DNA from: Defluviitaleaceae bacterium
GTDB taxonomy: Bacteria; Bacillota; Clostridia; Lachnospirales; WQUN01
DNA: 7,014 nucleotides
Reading direction: 5' to 3'
Assembly: GCA_009783395.1 (NCBI GenBank)
Contig: WRHA01000321.1
Coordinates: 1-7,014 of the forward strand
Both the position numbers and the translations under genes were made by a program. This document shows positions 1 through 6,760 of the stretch, in pieces (position 1 is the first letter of the stretch; the number at the start of each line of letters is the position of its first letter). Below the pieces are notes generated by a model. It saw only the letters and a program-made list of their open reading frames with translations. It made no database searches and was not told where the DNA came from.

Positions 1-901
1 CGGATGTGAAGTGCAGCGCGGCGGCGGCGCGATAAATTGCTTCAAACTCGACGGCGGTTTTTACGGCGGTTTTTTGCGGTGCGTAAAAATCCACGGGCAT
101 ACCGCGGTTCAGGCATGTTTTAGCGATGCCAAGCGCGTTTTCAACAAGCGCGTCCTCAAGCTCGTATGCCTCGCGCAAGGGAAGCGGAAGCCGCGTTGTG
201 TCGAGGATAACGCTTACAATGTTCAGTGCGTTGGATTGAAAAATTTTTACAAGCCATTCGTTTCGTTTTGCCGTTAGCTTCCAATGTACACGCTTGATCG
301 AATCGGTCGGCAAATACTGCCGAACGTCCGAAATGGTTGAATAATCCTCGTCGCGAATATCAAAACGCGAAGATGCTCGAGTCATTAAATTTGATGCAAG
401 CGAAATATTTGTGATTTCGGCAACATGCGGAAGCACTGTAATTTCCTGCACCCCACCGATTTGGCGCGACAACCGAAAAAGTCCCGTTACGTCGAAAACA
501 CGAACGGAACGAAGCCCCAGCGAGTAAAACCCACGAAATTCAACTTCAAACGGAATTTCTATTTTGTGCCGCCTAAATGAACCAAGAAAAAACGCAGGAT
601 TTTTTTGCACAGTTATGGCGTTTTCGTCAACGTTTAAAAGCACCTCGACGTTTGAAAACGGAAGGGGCGAGCGATTATATATAATTGCGCTGACACAGGC
701 GGATTCATTTTTAACGACGGCTTCGGGCTGTGTATGTATAATTTCCACGCCGCGAAGTGATAAAAAAGTAACGACATAACTTGCGATGGGCAAAATAACC
801 AAAACCGCGGCAGAAAAAAATAAAATCCTCTCGCCTGAAAAATACGCGCCGACACATGCGGCAACAAACATTACAAGCCAAAGGATTCGTTGTTTAATCA
901 T
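1..901 (-). CDS. DUF58 membrane protein, partial (C-terminus beyond window)
   Basis: I translated this frame by hand: it stays open for 300 codons from the ATG at 901 down to the window edge. Residues 6-21 and 26-49 are two closely spaced hydrophobic helices, so the rest is probably a soluble domain next to the membrane. The DUF58 signature lies at about residues 194-219: RQYLPTDSIKRVHW, then an AKRNEWLVK stretch. This matches the family pattern R-x-Y-x-x-x-D-x-x-R-x-I-x-W-K. A VWA-like strand with the motif VILDTT follows at 231-236. DUF58 proteins are normally encoded beside MoxR ATPases and are thought to act with them in folding or activating envelope proteins; the exact role here is inference. 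The start codon overlaps the moxR stop (ATGA), with only a weak ribosome binding site, so translation is probably coupled. No defect is visible; only the C-terminus is missing. Confidence 0.9.
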   Translation of the reverse strand, partial: MIKQRILWLVMFVAACVGAYFSGERILFFSAAVLVILPIASYVVTFLSLRGVEIIHTQPEAVVKNESACVSAIIYNRSPLPFSNVEVLLNVDENAITVQKNPAFFLGSFRRHKIEIPFEVEFRGFYSLGLRSVRVFDVTGLFRLSRQIGGVQEITVLPHVAEITNISLASNLMTRASSRFDIRDEDYSTISDVRQYLPTDSIKRVHWKLTAKRNEWLVKIFQSNALNIVSVILDTTRLPLPLREAYELEDALVENALGIAKTCLNRGMPVDFYAPQKTAVKTAVEFEAIYRAAAALHFTS

Positions 902-1854
902 TCCGAAATATCCGCAATCGCACGTTTTAACGCAACCGCCAAAACATCGTTTACTTGAACTTTCTTTAAATGTGCCTCCTGTTTCATTAAAATACGATGC
1001 CCCAAAACATGCGGCGTCATCTCAATTACATCGTCCGGCACAACGTAATCGCGCCCGGAATACAATGCCCACGCCTGCGCCGCCTTATAAAGGCATAAAC
1101 TCGCACGCGGGCTTGCGCCGAGCTGCACGTCGGGATGCTCTCGCGTGTAGCCCGTCACATTTATGATAAATTTATTGATTTCCGGGTCGGCATAAATATT
1201 TTCTGCAAGTGCTTGTATCGCCAAAATATTATCGCCGGTGGCAACGGCATTAAGCTCGTCCATCGGATTTCTGCCTTTAAAACGGTCGAGCATTTTTCCC
1301 TCTTCCTTCGCGTCGGGATAGCCCAGAGAAATTTTGACAAAAAAACGGTCGAGCTGTGCTTCGGGGAGTGCATACGTCCCCAAATACTCGACCGGATTTT
1401 GTGTAGCAAGAACCATAAAAGGCGCGGGAACCGCATGTGTGTTCCCGTCAACCGTAACCTGATTTTCTTCCATAACCTCCAAGAGGCTCGACTGGGTTTT
1501 CGGCGATGTGCGATTTATTTCATCCGCAAGCACGAAGTTCGACATAACCGCGCCGGGCCGATATTCAAACTCGCCTGTTTTAGGCGAAAACGCGCTGTAG
1601 CCCGTTATATCGCTTGGCATAATATCCGGCGTAAACTGCACGCGCTTGAAGCTTCCCTTCACAGATTTCGCAAGCGCGGCAACAAGGCTCGTTTTTCCCA
1701 CGCCCGGCACATCCTCGATTAAAACATGTCCGCGGCAGGCAAGGGTCGCAGCAACAAGCGATACGGCATATCTCTTACCAACGATAATTTTTTCGATATT
1801 GCCGATAATCCGACGCAAACACATTACGGCTTGGTCGTTTGTGGTGATTATCAT
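898..1854 (-). CDS. MoxR-family AAA+ ATPase
   Basis: This is a complete 318-residue ATPase, the usual length for the family. Visible motifs are Walker A (DVPGVGKTS, residues 48-56), Walker B (VLADEINR, 108-115), sensor 1 (ATQNP, 150-154), the arginine-finger region (EAQLDRF, 165-171) and sensor 2 (GASPR, 246-250). The winged or lid region covers roughly 225-318. All catalytic residues are intact. MoxR proteins are cytoplasmic, chaperone-like ATPases that work with partner proteins such as the DUF58 product encoded next. I chose the ATG at 1854 because it overlaps the upstream stop as ATGA and has GAGGA six bases upstream. A GTG at 1896 would add 14 residues that do not look like the family. 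The client protein is unknown; the lipoprotein encoded first in the operon is one candidate. Confidence 0.95.
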   Translation of the reverse strand: MIITTNDQAVMCLRRIIGNIEKIIVGKRYAVSLVAATLACRGHVLIEDVPGVGKTSLVAALAKSVKGSFKRVQFTPDIMPSDITGYSAFSPKTGEFEYRPGAVMSNFVLADEINRTSPKTQSSLLEVMEENQVTVDGNTHAVPAPFMVLATQNPVEYLGTYALPEAQLDRFFVKISLGYPDAKEEGKMLDRFKGRNPMDELNAVATGDNILAIQALAENIYADPEINKFIINVTGYTREHPDVQLGASPRASLCLYKAAQAWALYSGRDYVVPDDVIEMTPHVLGHRILMKQEAHLKKVQVNDVLAVALKRAIADISE

Positions 1855-2696
1855 ATCGCATCCTCGGGGATTTCGGCGCGGGTGGCTCTGCGCCACACGG
1901 CTCGATCGCCGTCATGGTCGGTTATCGCCAGAAGATTGGCAGAAATTTCAATGTCGAAATAAAACGTCTGCGGCGACCATTCGCCCAAAACACTCATGCG
2001 GTTATCGCCGACAATGCTAAACACGCCCGGCTCACCCCATGCATACTCCATAACGCGCCCGTTCGCGAAAAACTCAACATCCCCGTATGACATAAAGTAC
2101 CAAATCGCCGGGCCGGAAACAAATTCCCACCGACCCACAAGAAGATCCGAGTCACCCGCCGGAATTCGCAGTCCGACACGACGCCATGTCGCGGCGGCAC
2201 CGTTTCGGTCAGTAATCAGCAGCGTGCCTCCGGAAATATCAAAATCGAAGTAAAACGTATCCCATTCTCCCTCGACGCGTAATTGCCCGTTGGGGAGAAC
2301 TTCAAACGTTCCCGCTTCGCCAAAGGCATGTTCCAAAACACTGCCATCATCGAAGAATTCGATGTCACTATGCGACGCGAAGTAGAAAACAAATGTGCCG
2401 GAAACAAATTCCCAGCGTCCGAGAAGGTCGATATCTATGAAGCCGCCGACTTGAGGCTCGGTGGTTTCCAATTGCGGCTCAGGCGTGGGAACAGTCTCCT
2501 GCAAAGGATGCCACTCGTTGTCGCTTGGTTCGTCATTCTCATAAATCTCGTTCTCATTAATCTCGCCATTCTCGATAACCGCCTGATCCTCGAGAACCTC
2601 ACCAATCGCATCGGCAACCGCATCTCGCACAACTCCGCATCCTGCAAGCACCAACAGCATAACCGCAATCCCTATAAGTAAATTAAATTTCTTCAT
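1851..2696 (-). CDS. Lipoprotein with two tandem lipocalin-like domains
   Basis: This is a complete 281-residue protein. Residues 1-20 form a lipoprotein signal peptide: MKKFN, a hydrophobic core, then the lipobox LAGC with the lipidated cysteine at 20. Residues 30-88 are a low-complexity spacer rich in Glu, Asn and Pro. Two homologous domains follow at about 91-175 and 185-272. Each starts with LLGRWEFVSG or LLVGRWEFVSG, continues with an F-x-x-G strand motif and G-E-W, and ends at an I-T-D-x-x-G ... W-R-R strand. The pattern resembles small lipocalin-like or DUF5640-like beta-barrel domains of Clostridia; that family assignment is tentative and no ligand can be named. The ATG at 2696 has GGAGG ten bases upstream. 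An in-frame GTG nine bases earlier lies too close to that site to be used. As first gene of the operon with moxR and DUF58, it may be their client or an envelope sensor (inference). Confidence 0.88.
   Translation of the reverse strand: MKKFNLLIGIAVMLLVLAGCGVVRDAVADAIGEVLEDQAVIENGEINENEIYENDEPSDNEWHPLQETVPTPEPQLETTEPQVGGFIDIDLLGRWEFVSGTFVFYFASHSDIEFFDDGSVLEHAFGEAGTFEVLPNGQLRVEGEWDTFYFDFDISGGTLLITDRNGAAATWRRVGLRIPAGDSDLLVGRWEFVSGPAIWYFMSYGDVEFFANGRVMEYAWGEPGVFSIVGDNRMSVLGEWSPQTFYFDIEISANLLAITDHDGDRAVWRRATRAEIPEDAI
1887..2144 (-). repeat. Tandem domain unit 2 of the lipoprotein
   Basis: This encodes residues 185-270, from LLVGRWEFVSG to VWRR. It keeps the same order of conserved positions as unit 1, with a short insertion (SPQ) after the G-E-W motif. 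A linker of about ten residues (GLRIPAGDSD) separates the units. Confidence 0.8.
2178..2426 (-). repeat. Tandem domain unit 1 of the lipoprotein
   Basis: This encodes residues 91-173, from LLGRWEFVSG to TWRR. It aligns along its whole length with the second unit. At DNA level an 18-base stretch at 2397-2414 is identical to 2112-2129 in the other unit, which fits an internal gene duplication. Confidence 0.8.
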
Positions 2697-2725
2697 AAAA
2701 TACACGCCTCCGCATTTTTCTTAAA

Positions 2726-2754
2726 TTTATAGCACAAAAAAACCTCCGCCGCAA
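2726..2754 (-). promoter_or_regulatory. Candidate promoter of the lipoprotein-moxR-DUF58 operon
   Basis: On the minus strand the -10 element is TATAAA at 2731-2726 (5 of 6 consensus). The -35 element is TTGCGG at 2754-2749 (3 of 6), with a 17-base spacer. Transcription would start near 2719, leaving a leader of about 22 bases that holds the GGAGG ribosome binding site at 2711-2707. The -35 box is weak, so confidence is moderate. Confidence 0.45.
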
Positions 2755-2778
2755 TCGGACAAAACGAAAAGCCCCTCC

Positions 2779-2808
2779 TTGACGATACCCACCCAAAGAG
2801 CTTAGAAT
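2779..2808 (+). promoter_or_regulatory. Candidate promoter of the TraB-like / recombinase operon
   Basis: The -35 element is TTGACG at 2779-2784 (5 of 6) and the -10 element is TAGAAT at 2803-2808 (5 of 6), separated by 18 bases. Transcription would start near 2815. The AGGAGG ribosome binding site at 2823-2828 would then follow within about 10 bases, six bases before the ATG at 2835. No operator-like sequence is obvious. Confidence 0.6.
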
Positions 2809-2834
2809 TGCCAAAAACACGAAGGAGGCAAAGT

Positions 2835-4025
2835 ATGAAAAAATTTCTTGCACTGCTTTTGGCAGTTCTAATATTCACAACTCCCGTTTTTGCAGACATA
2901 CCGACGATGACGATTAACGGAAACGAATACGTTCAGCTTCGCGCCGTTGCAGATGCGCACGGATATACACTTGAATGGGACGACGAGTATAAAAAAGTTC
3001 GCCTGACTTCGCCGAGCGGCGACGAATTTGCAATTTTAACAACAAACGAGGAAGGCGTTTTAATCGATCGCGGCAGGGTTTTTGTTTGGTCATTTTATGC
3101 AGAAATGTTCTTCGGGTCGCTGGACGGGCAAGTGCCGGAAAACCCCGAAATCCACGGGATGCTTACCCGGGTAACGTATGGCGACAATGTTGCATACGTT
3201 TTTGGCTCGATGCACGCAAGCCGGCCGCACTGGTTTCCCCTTGCCGATATCGCCGAGGACGCTATGCGCCGCGCCGACGTTTTCGTGTTTGAAGTGGACA
3301 TGGTTGAGCTTGCCGATTTGTCCGACGAGCAGCGCGACGCAATCGAGGAAATGCAACACCTTCCCGACGGAAAAACCCTCGAGGATATCTTGCCCAGCGA
3401 TGTTTTGGAAAATTTCATTGAGGTGTTTGAAACTTATGAAATTATCGGTCTGACTTTCGACAATATCAGCAATTTGACGCCCGTTGCGATTATGACGTCC
3501 CTCGAGTCTATTATGGTGATGCTTCTCGGCGTTGATCTCGGCGTCACGATTGATTCGTATATCGCAAATTTTGCGGAGGAAAACGACTTGCCCATCATCG
3601 GGCTAAACGACATTTTGAATGAGATGGAAATTGTTTTCGACATACCGCTGGAAATTCAAGCACTCGCGCTGGTTGACTTTCCCGACTTTTTCACGATGCT
3701 TGACAGCTTTGGCGAAGCGGGCATTGTTGAAATCTATGTAGAGCAGGATATCGAGCGACTGCGCGAGCTTTTTCGGGCGATGCGCGATGTACAGCAGGGA
3801 AACGAGTACGCCGAGCTTATGGCGCACAATATGTTCTACGTTCGAAGCAATCTTTTCGCCGACGAAATCGCACGACTACTTGTCGAAACCGACGAACCAA
3901 CGACGTTTTTTGTTACGGTGGGCATGGGGCATATAATCGGATGTGACGGAAGCGGCGGAGGAATGGTTTTGCAACGCCTGCGAGACATGGATTTTGACGT
4001 CACTTCGCTTTGGGAGTACAGATGA
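2835..4025 (+). CDS. Secreted TraB/GumN (Tiki-like) protein with CAO-N-like N-domain
   Basis: This is a complete 396-residue protein. Residues 1-20 are a signal peptide ending in VFA, consistent with signal peptidase I cleavage before D21; there is no lipobox. Residues 25-58 (MTINGNEYVQLRAVADAHGY, then EWDDEYKKVRLT) match the copper amine oxidase N-terminal-like domain found in many secreted clostridial proteins. Residues about 108-392 form a TraB/GumN/PrgY domain. It has a first GxxH motif (GSMH, 124-127), a family glutamate (FEVD, E153), a GVD...IIGL segment (232-257) and a second GxxH motif (GMGH, 363-366), followed by a GMVLQRLRDMDFDV end. In animal Tiki proteins the two GxxH motifs and a glutamate serve a metal-dependent protease, so activity is possible but unproven here. 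There is no C-terminal membrane anchor. The start was chosen for its AGGAGG site; a TTG at 2808 lies inside the promoter. The stop overlaps the next start. Confidence 0.9.
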   Translation: MKKFLALLLAVLIFTTPVFADIPTMTINGNEYVQLRAVADAHGYTLEWDDEYKKVRLTSPSGDEFAILTTNEEGVLIDRGRVFVWSFYAEMFFGSLDGQVPENPEIHGMLTRVTYGDNVAYVFGSMHASRPHWFPLADIAEDAMRRADVFVFEVDMVELADLSDEQRDAIEEMQHLPDGKTLEDILPSDVLENFIEVFETYEIIGLTFDNISNLTPVAIMTSLESIMVMLLGVDLGVTIDSYIANFAEENDLPIIGLNDILNEMEIVFDIPLEIQALALVDFPDFFTMLDSFGEAGIVEIYVEQDIERLRELFRAMRDVQQGNEYAELMAHNMFYVRSNLFADEIARLLVETDEPTTFFVTVGMGHIIGCDGSGGGMVLQRLRDMDFDVTSLWEYR

Positions 4026-5065
4026 CCTACCATGAGAATTTAAATGCACAAAACACACTAAAACTGCGGGAGATGCTAAAAACTCTTCCGCAGTTTGTCG
4101 CGGGATATTTTCGCAGTGTGGGCGAGCAAACCGCGTCACTTACGCGGCTTGCATACGCCTATGACCTGCGAATTTTTTTTACGTTTTTGTCGGAAGATAT
4201 TTTGCATGTCCCGCCCGTTGACATCGACCTTGAGCACATGGCAAAAATCAACGACGAGCATATCGAGGAGTTTATGCAATACCTGTCCTACTATGTACCG
4301 GCGGAAAATCCCGACGCGCCGGTGCAAAATGCCACCGCGGGAAAATCTCGCAAGCTGGCCGCTGTGAGGCGGCTTTTTAAATATCTTTACAAGCGCAAAT
4401 ACATACCTGCAAACCCTGCCGAGCTTGTGGATTTTCCGCGCATCAAGGAGAAGCCCATCATAACCCTCGAGGTTGATGAAATCGCAAGACTTCTGGATGA
4501 GGTTGACAGCGGCGAAAATTTGACAAAGCACCAAAAAGTTTTCCATGCCCGCACACGCCTGCGCGACGCGGCGATTATCACATTGCTTCTCGGCACGGGA
4601 ATGCGCGTTTCCGAGTGTGTCGGGCTGGATTTGCGCGACATCGACTTCGAAGTAAACGGATTGCGTGTCGTGCGAAAAGGCGGCGACACGGCTATTTTAT
4701 ATTTCGGCGACGAAGTACGCGACGCGCTTTGCACCTACCTCGACCACCGCGAATCACTCGACCCTGCCGAAGGCCACGAAAACGCCCTCTTCCTGTCAAC
4801 CATGGGCAAAAACCGCCGCATGACCACCCGCGCCGTGCAGCTCCTTGTAAAAAAATACTCCGCGCTGATCACGCAACTAAAAACCATCTCGCCCCACAAA
4901 CTGCGAAGCACCTTCGGCACCCGCCTCTACACCGAAACCGGCGACATCTATCTCGTCGCAAACGTCCTCGGCCACTCCGACGTAAACACAACCCGCAAGC
5001 ATTATGCAAAAATGGACGACGCACACCGCCGCAAAGCAGCAAATATTGTTAAGCTGAGGGGGTAG
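4022..5065 (+). CDS. XerS-like tyrosine recombinase
   Basis: This is a complete 347-residue site-specific recombinase. An N-terminal SAM-like DNA-binding domain spans about 15-125. The catalytic domain spans about 145-340 and has every expected residue: R195 in GTGMRVSE, K219 in VVRKGG, H292 and R295 in PHKLRST, H318 in LGHSD and the nucleophile Y328 in RKHYAK. The length and the insertion before the first catalytic arginine (about 160-180) recall XerS, the single-recombinase chromosome-dimer resolution enzyme of streptococci, and related Clostridia enzymes with an HKLRST motif. I therefore favour a chromosomal Xer-type role over a phage integrase, but this is not certain. The ATG at 4022 overlaps the upstream stop (ATGA), with GGGAG five bases before it; a TTG at 4010 is less likely. 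No excisionase, attachment repeat or tRNA lies beside it. Confidence 0.92.
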   Translation: MTYHENLNAQNTLKLREMLKTLPQFVAGYFRSVGEQTASLTRLAYAYDLRIFFTFLSEDILHVPPVDIDLEHMAKINDEHIEEFMQYLSYYVPAENPDAPVQNATAGKSRKLAAVRRLFKYLYKRKYIPANPAELVDFPRIKEKPIITLEVDEIARLLDEVDSGENLTKHQKVFHARTRLRDAAIITLLLGTGMRVSECVGLDLRDIDFEVNGLRVVRKGGDTAILYFGDEVRDALCTYLDHRESLDPAEGHENALFLSTMGKNRRMTTRAVQLLVKKYSALITQLKTISPHKLRSTFGTRLYTETGDIYLVANVLGHSDVNTTRKHYAKMDDAHRRKAANIVKLRG

Positions 5066-5072
5066 CCCTCAG
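5054..5072. terminator. Hairpin spanning the two convergent stop codons
   Basis: CTGAGGG at 5054-5060 and CCCTCAG at 5066-5072 form a perfect 7-bp inverted repeat around a 5-base loop (GGTAG). The loop holds the recombinase TAG stop and the right arm holds the reverse-strand TGA of the xylanase. Neither strand has a T-run after the stem, so it is not a classical intrinsic terminator. It may act as a weak two-way terminator or mRNA 3'-end stabiliser. Confidence 0.4.
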
Positions 5073-6727
5073 TCCCCCTGCTCCTGCAAAAATCTTTCCG
5101 GATCTGCGATGGCATCAAAGGCCAATTTTGCAGAAAGATCGCGGTTAAACGGCAACGGAAAACGATCGGAACGCCAGCTCGTTGCATCGTCCAGGCCCCA
5201 CAGTGTTACGCGGTGTATGACATCGCTGTGTTCGCGAAAAATTTGAAAGAGCTGTGCGTATAAAATCGCTTGGGCAAGTTCGTCCTCCGGGCGCATATCG
5301 TCGTAGCCAAGGGATGGTTGCGCCGTGATATCAAGCTCCGTAATACTTACGGGAATGCCAAGCTCTGCGAATCGCAAAATCGAGTTTTCGACGTCCTGCG
5401 GATTTGTGCGCAAATTGTAATGCCCCTGCATTCCTATTCCGTGAATCGGCACGCCGCGCTCGAGAAGTTCCTGCGCCATATGGAACACGGCTTCGCGCTT
5501 GCGCGGATTATCCAAGTTGTAATCGTTGTAAATTAAAATTGCGTCGGGGTCTGCCGCATGTGCCGCTCGGAACGCGATTTCGATAAATTCATATCCTATT
5601 GCGTCAAGCCACGGAGTCGGTCGAAGCGCGGCACGCCAAACCTCAGGATGCACACCGCTCGCAATCCCGCTCGGGAAAGCCTCGTTCACAACGTCCCAAA
5701 CAAGCACTTGCCCGCGATAACGGCTCACAACTTCGTAAATATGCGTCTCGAGATTGCGGATTGCCTCGTCGCGATTGATGCCCTCGGGGTTCATCCATTC
5801 CGGCGACTGCGCGTGCCACGCCAATGTATGCCCAATCATGTACATATCACTGTCGCGAGTTTCTCGCACAATTTCATCTGCGACATCCCATGTAAACACG
5901 CCTTGGCGCGGTTGAAGCGCGTCGGGCTTCATGTCATTGCCCGCCGTAATCGCGTTAAAATGGTGGCGGATAAACTCCAGCCGCGTCCCGCGCATATCTC
6001 GCGGCACAACCGCCGTGCCGAAGAGGAAATAATCCGCATAAATTTCATGCAAACGCGGCAAATCGGCGTCAAATGCAAATTCGACCGCGATGCTTCGAAA
6101 AACTACTTCGTCGATGAAGAAATCTGCGGTTGCGCCCGCCGCGTCGGTTTCGATGTAAATTGAGGCATCGTCAAATTCATAAAACGGAAAGAATCCGCGC
6201 ATCTGCGTCCATTCGCCCGGACGCGCCGTTACGCTTGCAATAGGCCCGGTAAAATGCCGCCAAGTCGGGCTTCCCGCGAGGTTAAATTCCACCGAAAGCT
6301 GAAATGTCACGGGTTCATCGACCGGCATCACCCAAAGCGAAAATTCATATTCGCCAAAAGGCTCCGCAACATCCGTAACATTCAGCGAAATCCCGTTCCA
6401 AGACGCCGTCCGCTCCGTAACAAGCAAGGAATACTCCCCGCCTCGTGCAACCTCACGCGAACGCGAAACCTCGCCCGCCCCGCGCCCCGTAAATCCATAG
6501 TATCCCGTTTCGAAAGAAATCGCGTCGGGGTCAAGCTCGGGGGTCTCCGGCTCGGGAGTTGCCTCTTCCTGCTCGGTTTCCTCCGCCACAAGCACAACGG
6601 GCTCGACGTGCGTTTCTTCGGCTGCATATAAATCCTCAGCCTCATACAGCGGCTCTTGTACAATTTCTCCATTTCCCCCACAGGCCGCAAAAACGAAAAT
6701 TGCAAAAACCAAAATAAATTTTTTCAT
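5069..6727 (-). CDS. Lipoprotein GH10 endo-1,4-beta-xylanase with CBM22-like module
   Basis: This is a complete 552-residue enzyme that should cut internal beta-1,4 bonds of xylan at the cell surface. Residues 1-16 are a lipoprotein signal with lipobox FAAC (lipidated C16). Residues 20-67 are an acidic Glu/Pro-rich linker suited to crossing the cell wall. Residues about 68-213 form a carbohydrate-binding module of the CBM22/CBM4_9 type (GFTGRG, then WNGISLNV and YEFSLWV). Residues about 222-545 are the GH10 barrel. The acid/base is E349 in WDVVNEA and the nucleophile is E464 in ITELDI. Substrate-site motifs HTLAWHAQSPEW (300-311), YNDYN (400-404), GMQGHY (432-437) and LWGLDD (509-514) are present. 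In the ITAGNDMKPD segment (260-269) a glycine, G263, sits where many GH10 enzymes have glutamate. AGGAG lies eight bases before the ATG. No sugar transporter or second glycoside hydrolase is visible nearby. Confidence 0.95.
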   Translation of the reverse strand: MKKFILVFAIFVFAACGGNGEIVQEPLYEAEDLYAAEETHVEPVVLVAEETEQEEATPEPETPELDPDAISFETGYYGFTGRGAGEVSRSREVARGGEYSLLVTERTASWNGISLNVTDVAEPFGEYEFSLWVMPVDEPVTFQLSVEFNLAGSPTWRHFTGPIASVTARPGEWTQMRGFFPFYEFDDASIYIETDAAGATADFFIDEVVFRSIAVEFAFDADLPRLHEIYADYFLFGTAVVPRDMRGTRLEFIRHHFNAITAGNDMKPDALQPRQGVFTWDVADEIVRETRDSDMYMIGHTLAWHAQSPEWMNPEGINRDEAIRNLETHIYEVVSRYRGQVLVWDVVNEAFPSGIASGVHPEVWRAALRPTPWLDAIGYEFIEIAFRAAHAADPDAILIYNDYNLDNPRKREAVFHMAQELLERGVPIHGIGMQGHYNLRTNPQDVENSILRFAELGIPVSITELDITAQPSLGYDDMRPEDELAQAILYAQLFQIFREHSDVIHRVTLWGLDDATSWRSDRFPLPFNRDLSAKLAFDAIADPERFLQEQGD

Positions 6728-6744
6728 AGCGCATTCTCCTCCCT

Positions 6745-6760
6745 AAATCTGCACCGATTT
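6745..6760. promoter_or_regulatory. Imperfect palindrome over xylanase -10 / start site (possible operator)
   Basis: AAATC at 6745-6749 and GATTT at 6756-6760 are inverted arms around TGCACC. Six of eight symmetric pairs match in this 16-bp element. It overlaps part of the predicted -10 box and the expected transcription start, a position where a repressor would block the promoter. It could also be chance; no regulator is encoded in the window. Confidence 0.3.

Noticed and set aside
1135..1722. 195-codon open frame on the plus strand
   Set aside because: It lies wholly antisense to the moxR gene, whose motifs are all intact. The translation is Arg/His/Cys-rich with no recognisable domain, as expected of a shadow frame.
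1855..1896. GTG start adding 14 residues to MoxR
   Set aside because: The extra residues lie within the end of the upstream gene and are basic and unlike the family. The ATG at 1854 has a GAGGA site and an ATGA overlap.
2732..2760. GC-rich stretch followed by a T-run on the minus strand, possible terminator
   Set aside because: No stem of useful length precedes the T-run, and the segment lies between divergent promoters with no minus-strand gene upstream to end.
2774..2828. CCTCCTT (2774-2780) and AAGGAGG (2822-2828) inverted repeat that could hide the ribosome binding site
   Set aside because: The left arm overlaps the predicted -35 box, upstream of the likely transcription start, so it should not be in the mRNA. 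Complements of AGGAGG also arise easily by chance.
2808..2834. TTG start adding nine residues to the TraB-like protein
   Set aside because: The codon overlaps the predicted -10 region and lacks a ribosome site, while the ATG at 2835 has an ideal AGGAGG and begins a standard signal peptide.
4022..5065. Integrase as a sign of a mobile or integrated element
   Set aside because: I saw no attachment-type direct repeats, excisionase, relaxase, phage genes or tRNA next to it, and it is coupled to a non-mobile gene in the same style as the other operon here.
5558..6163. 201-codon open frame on the plus strand
   Set aside because: It is antisense to the catalytic part of the GH10 xylanase, basic in composition and without motifs or a convincing ribosome binding site.
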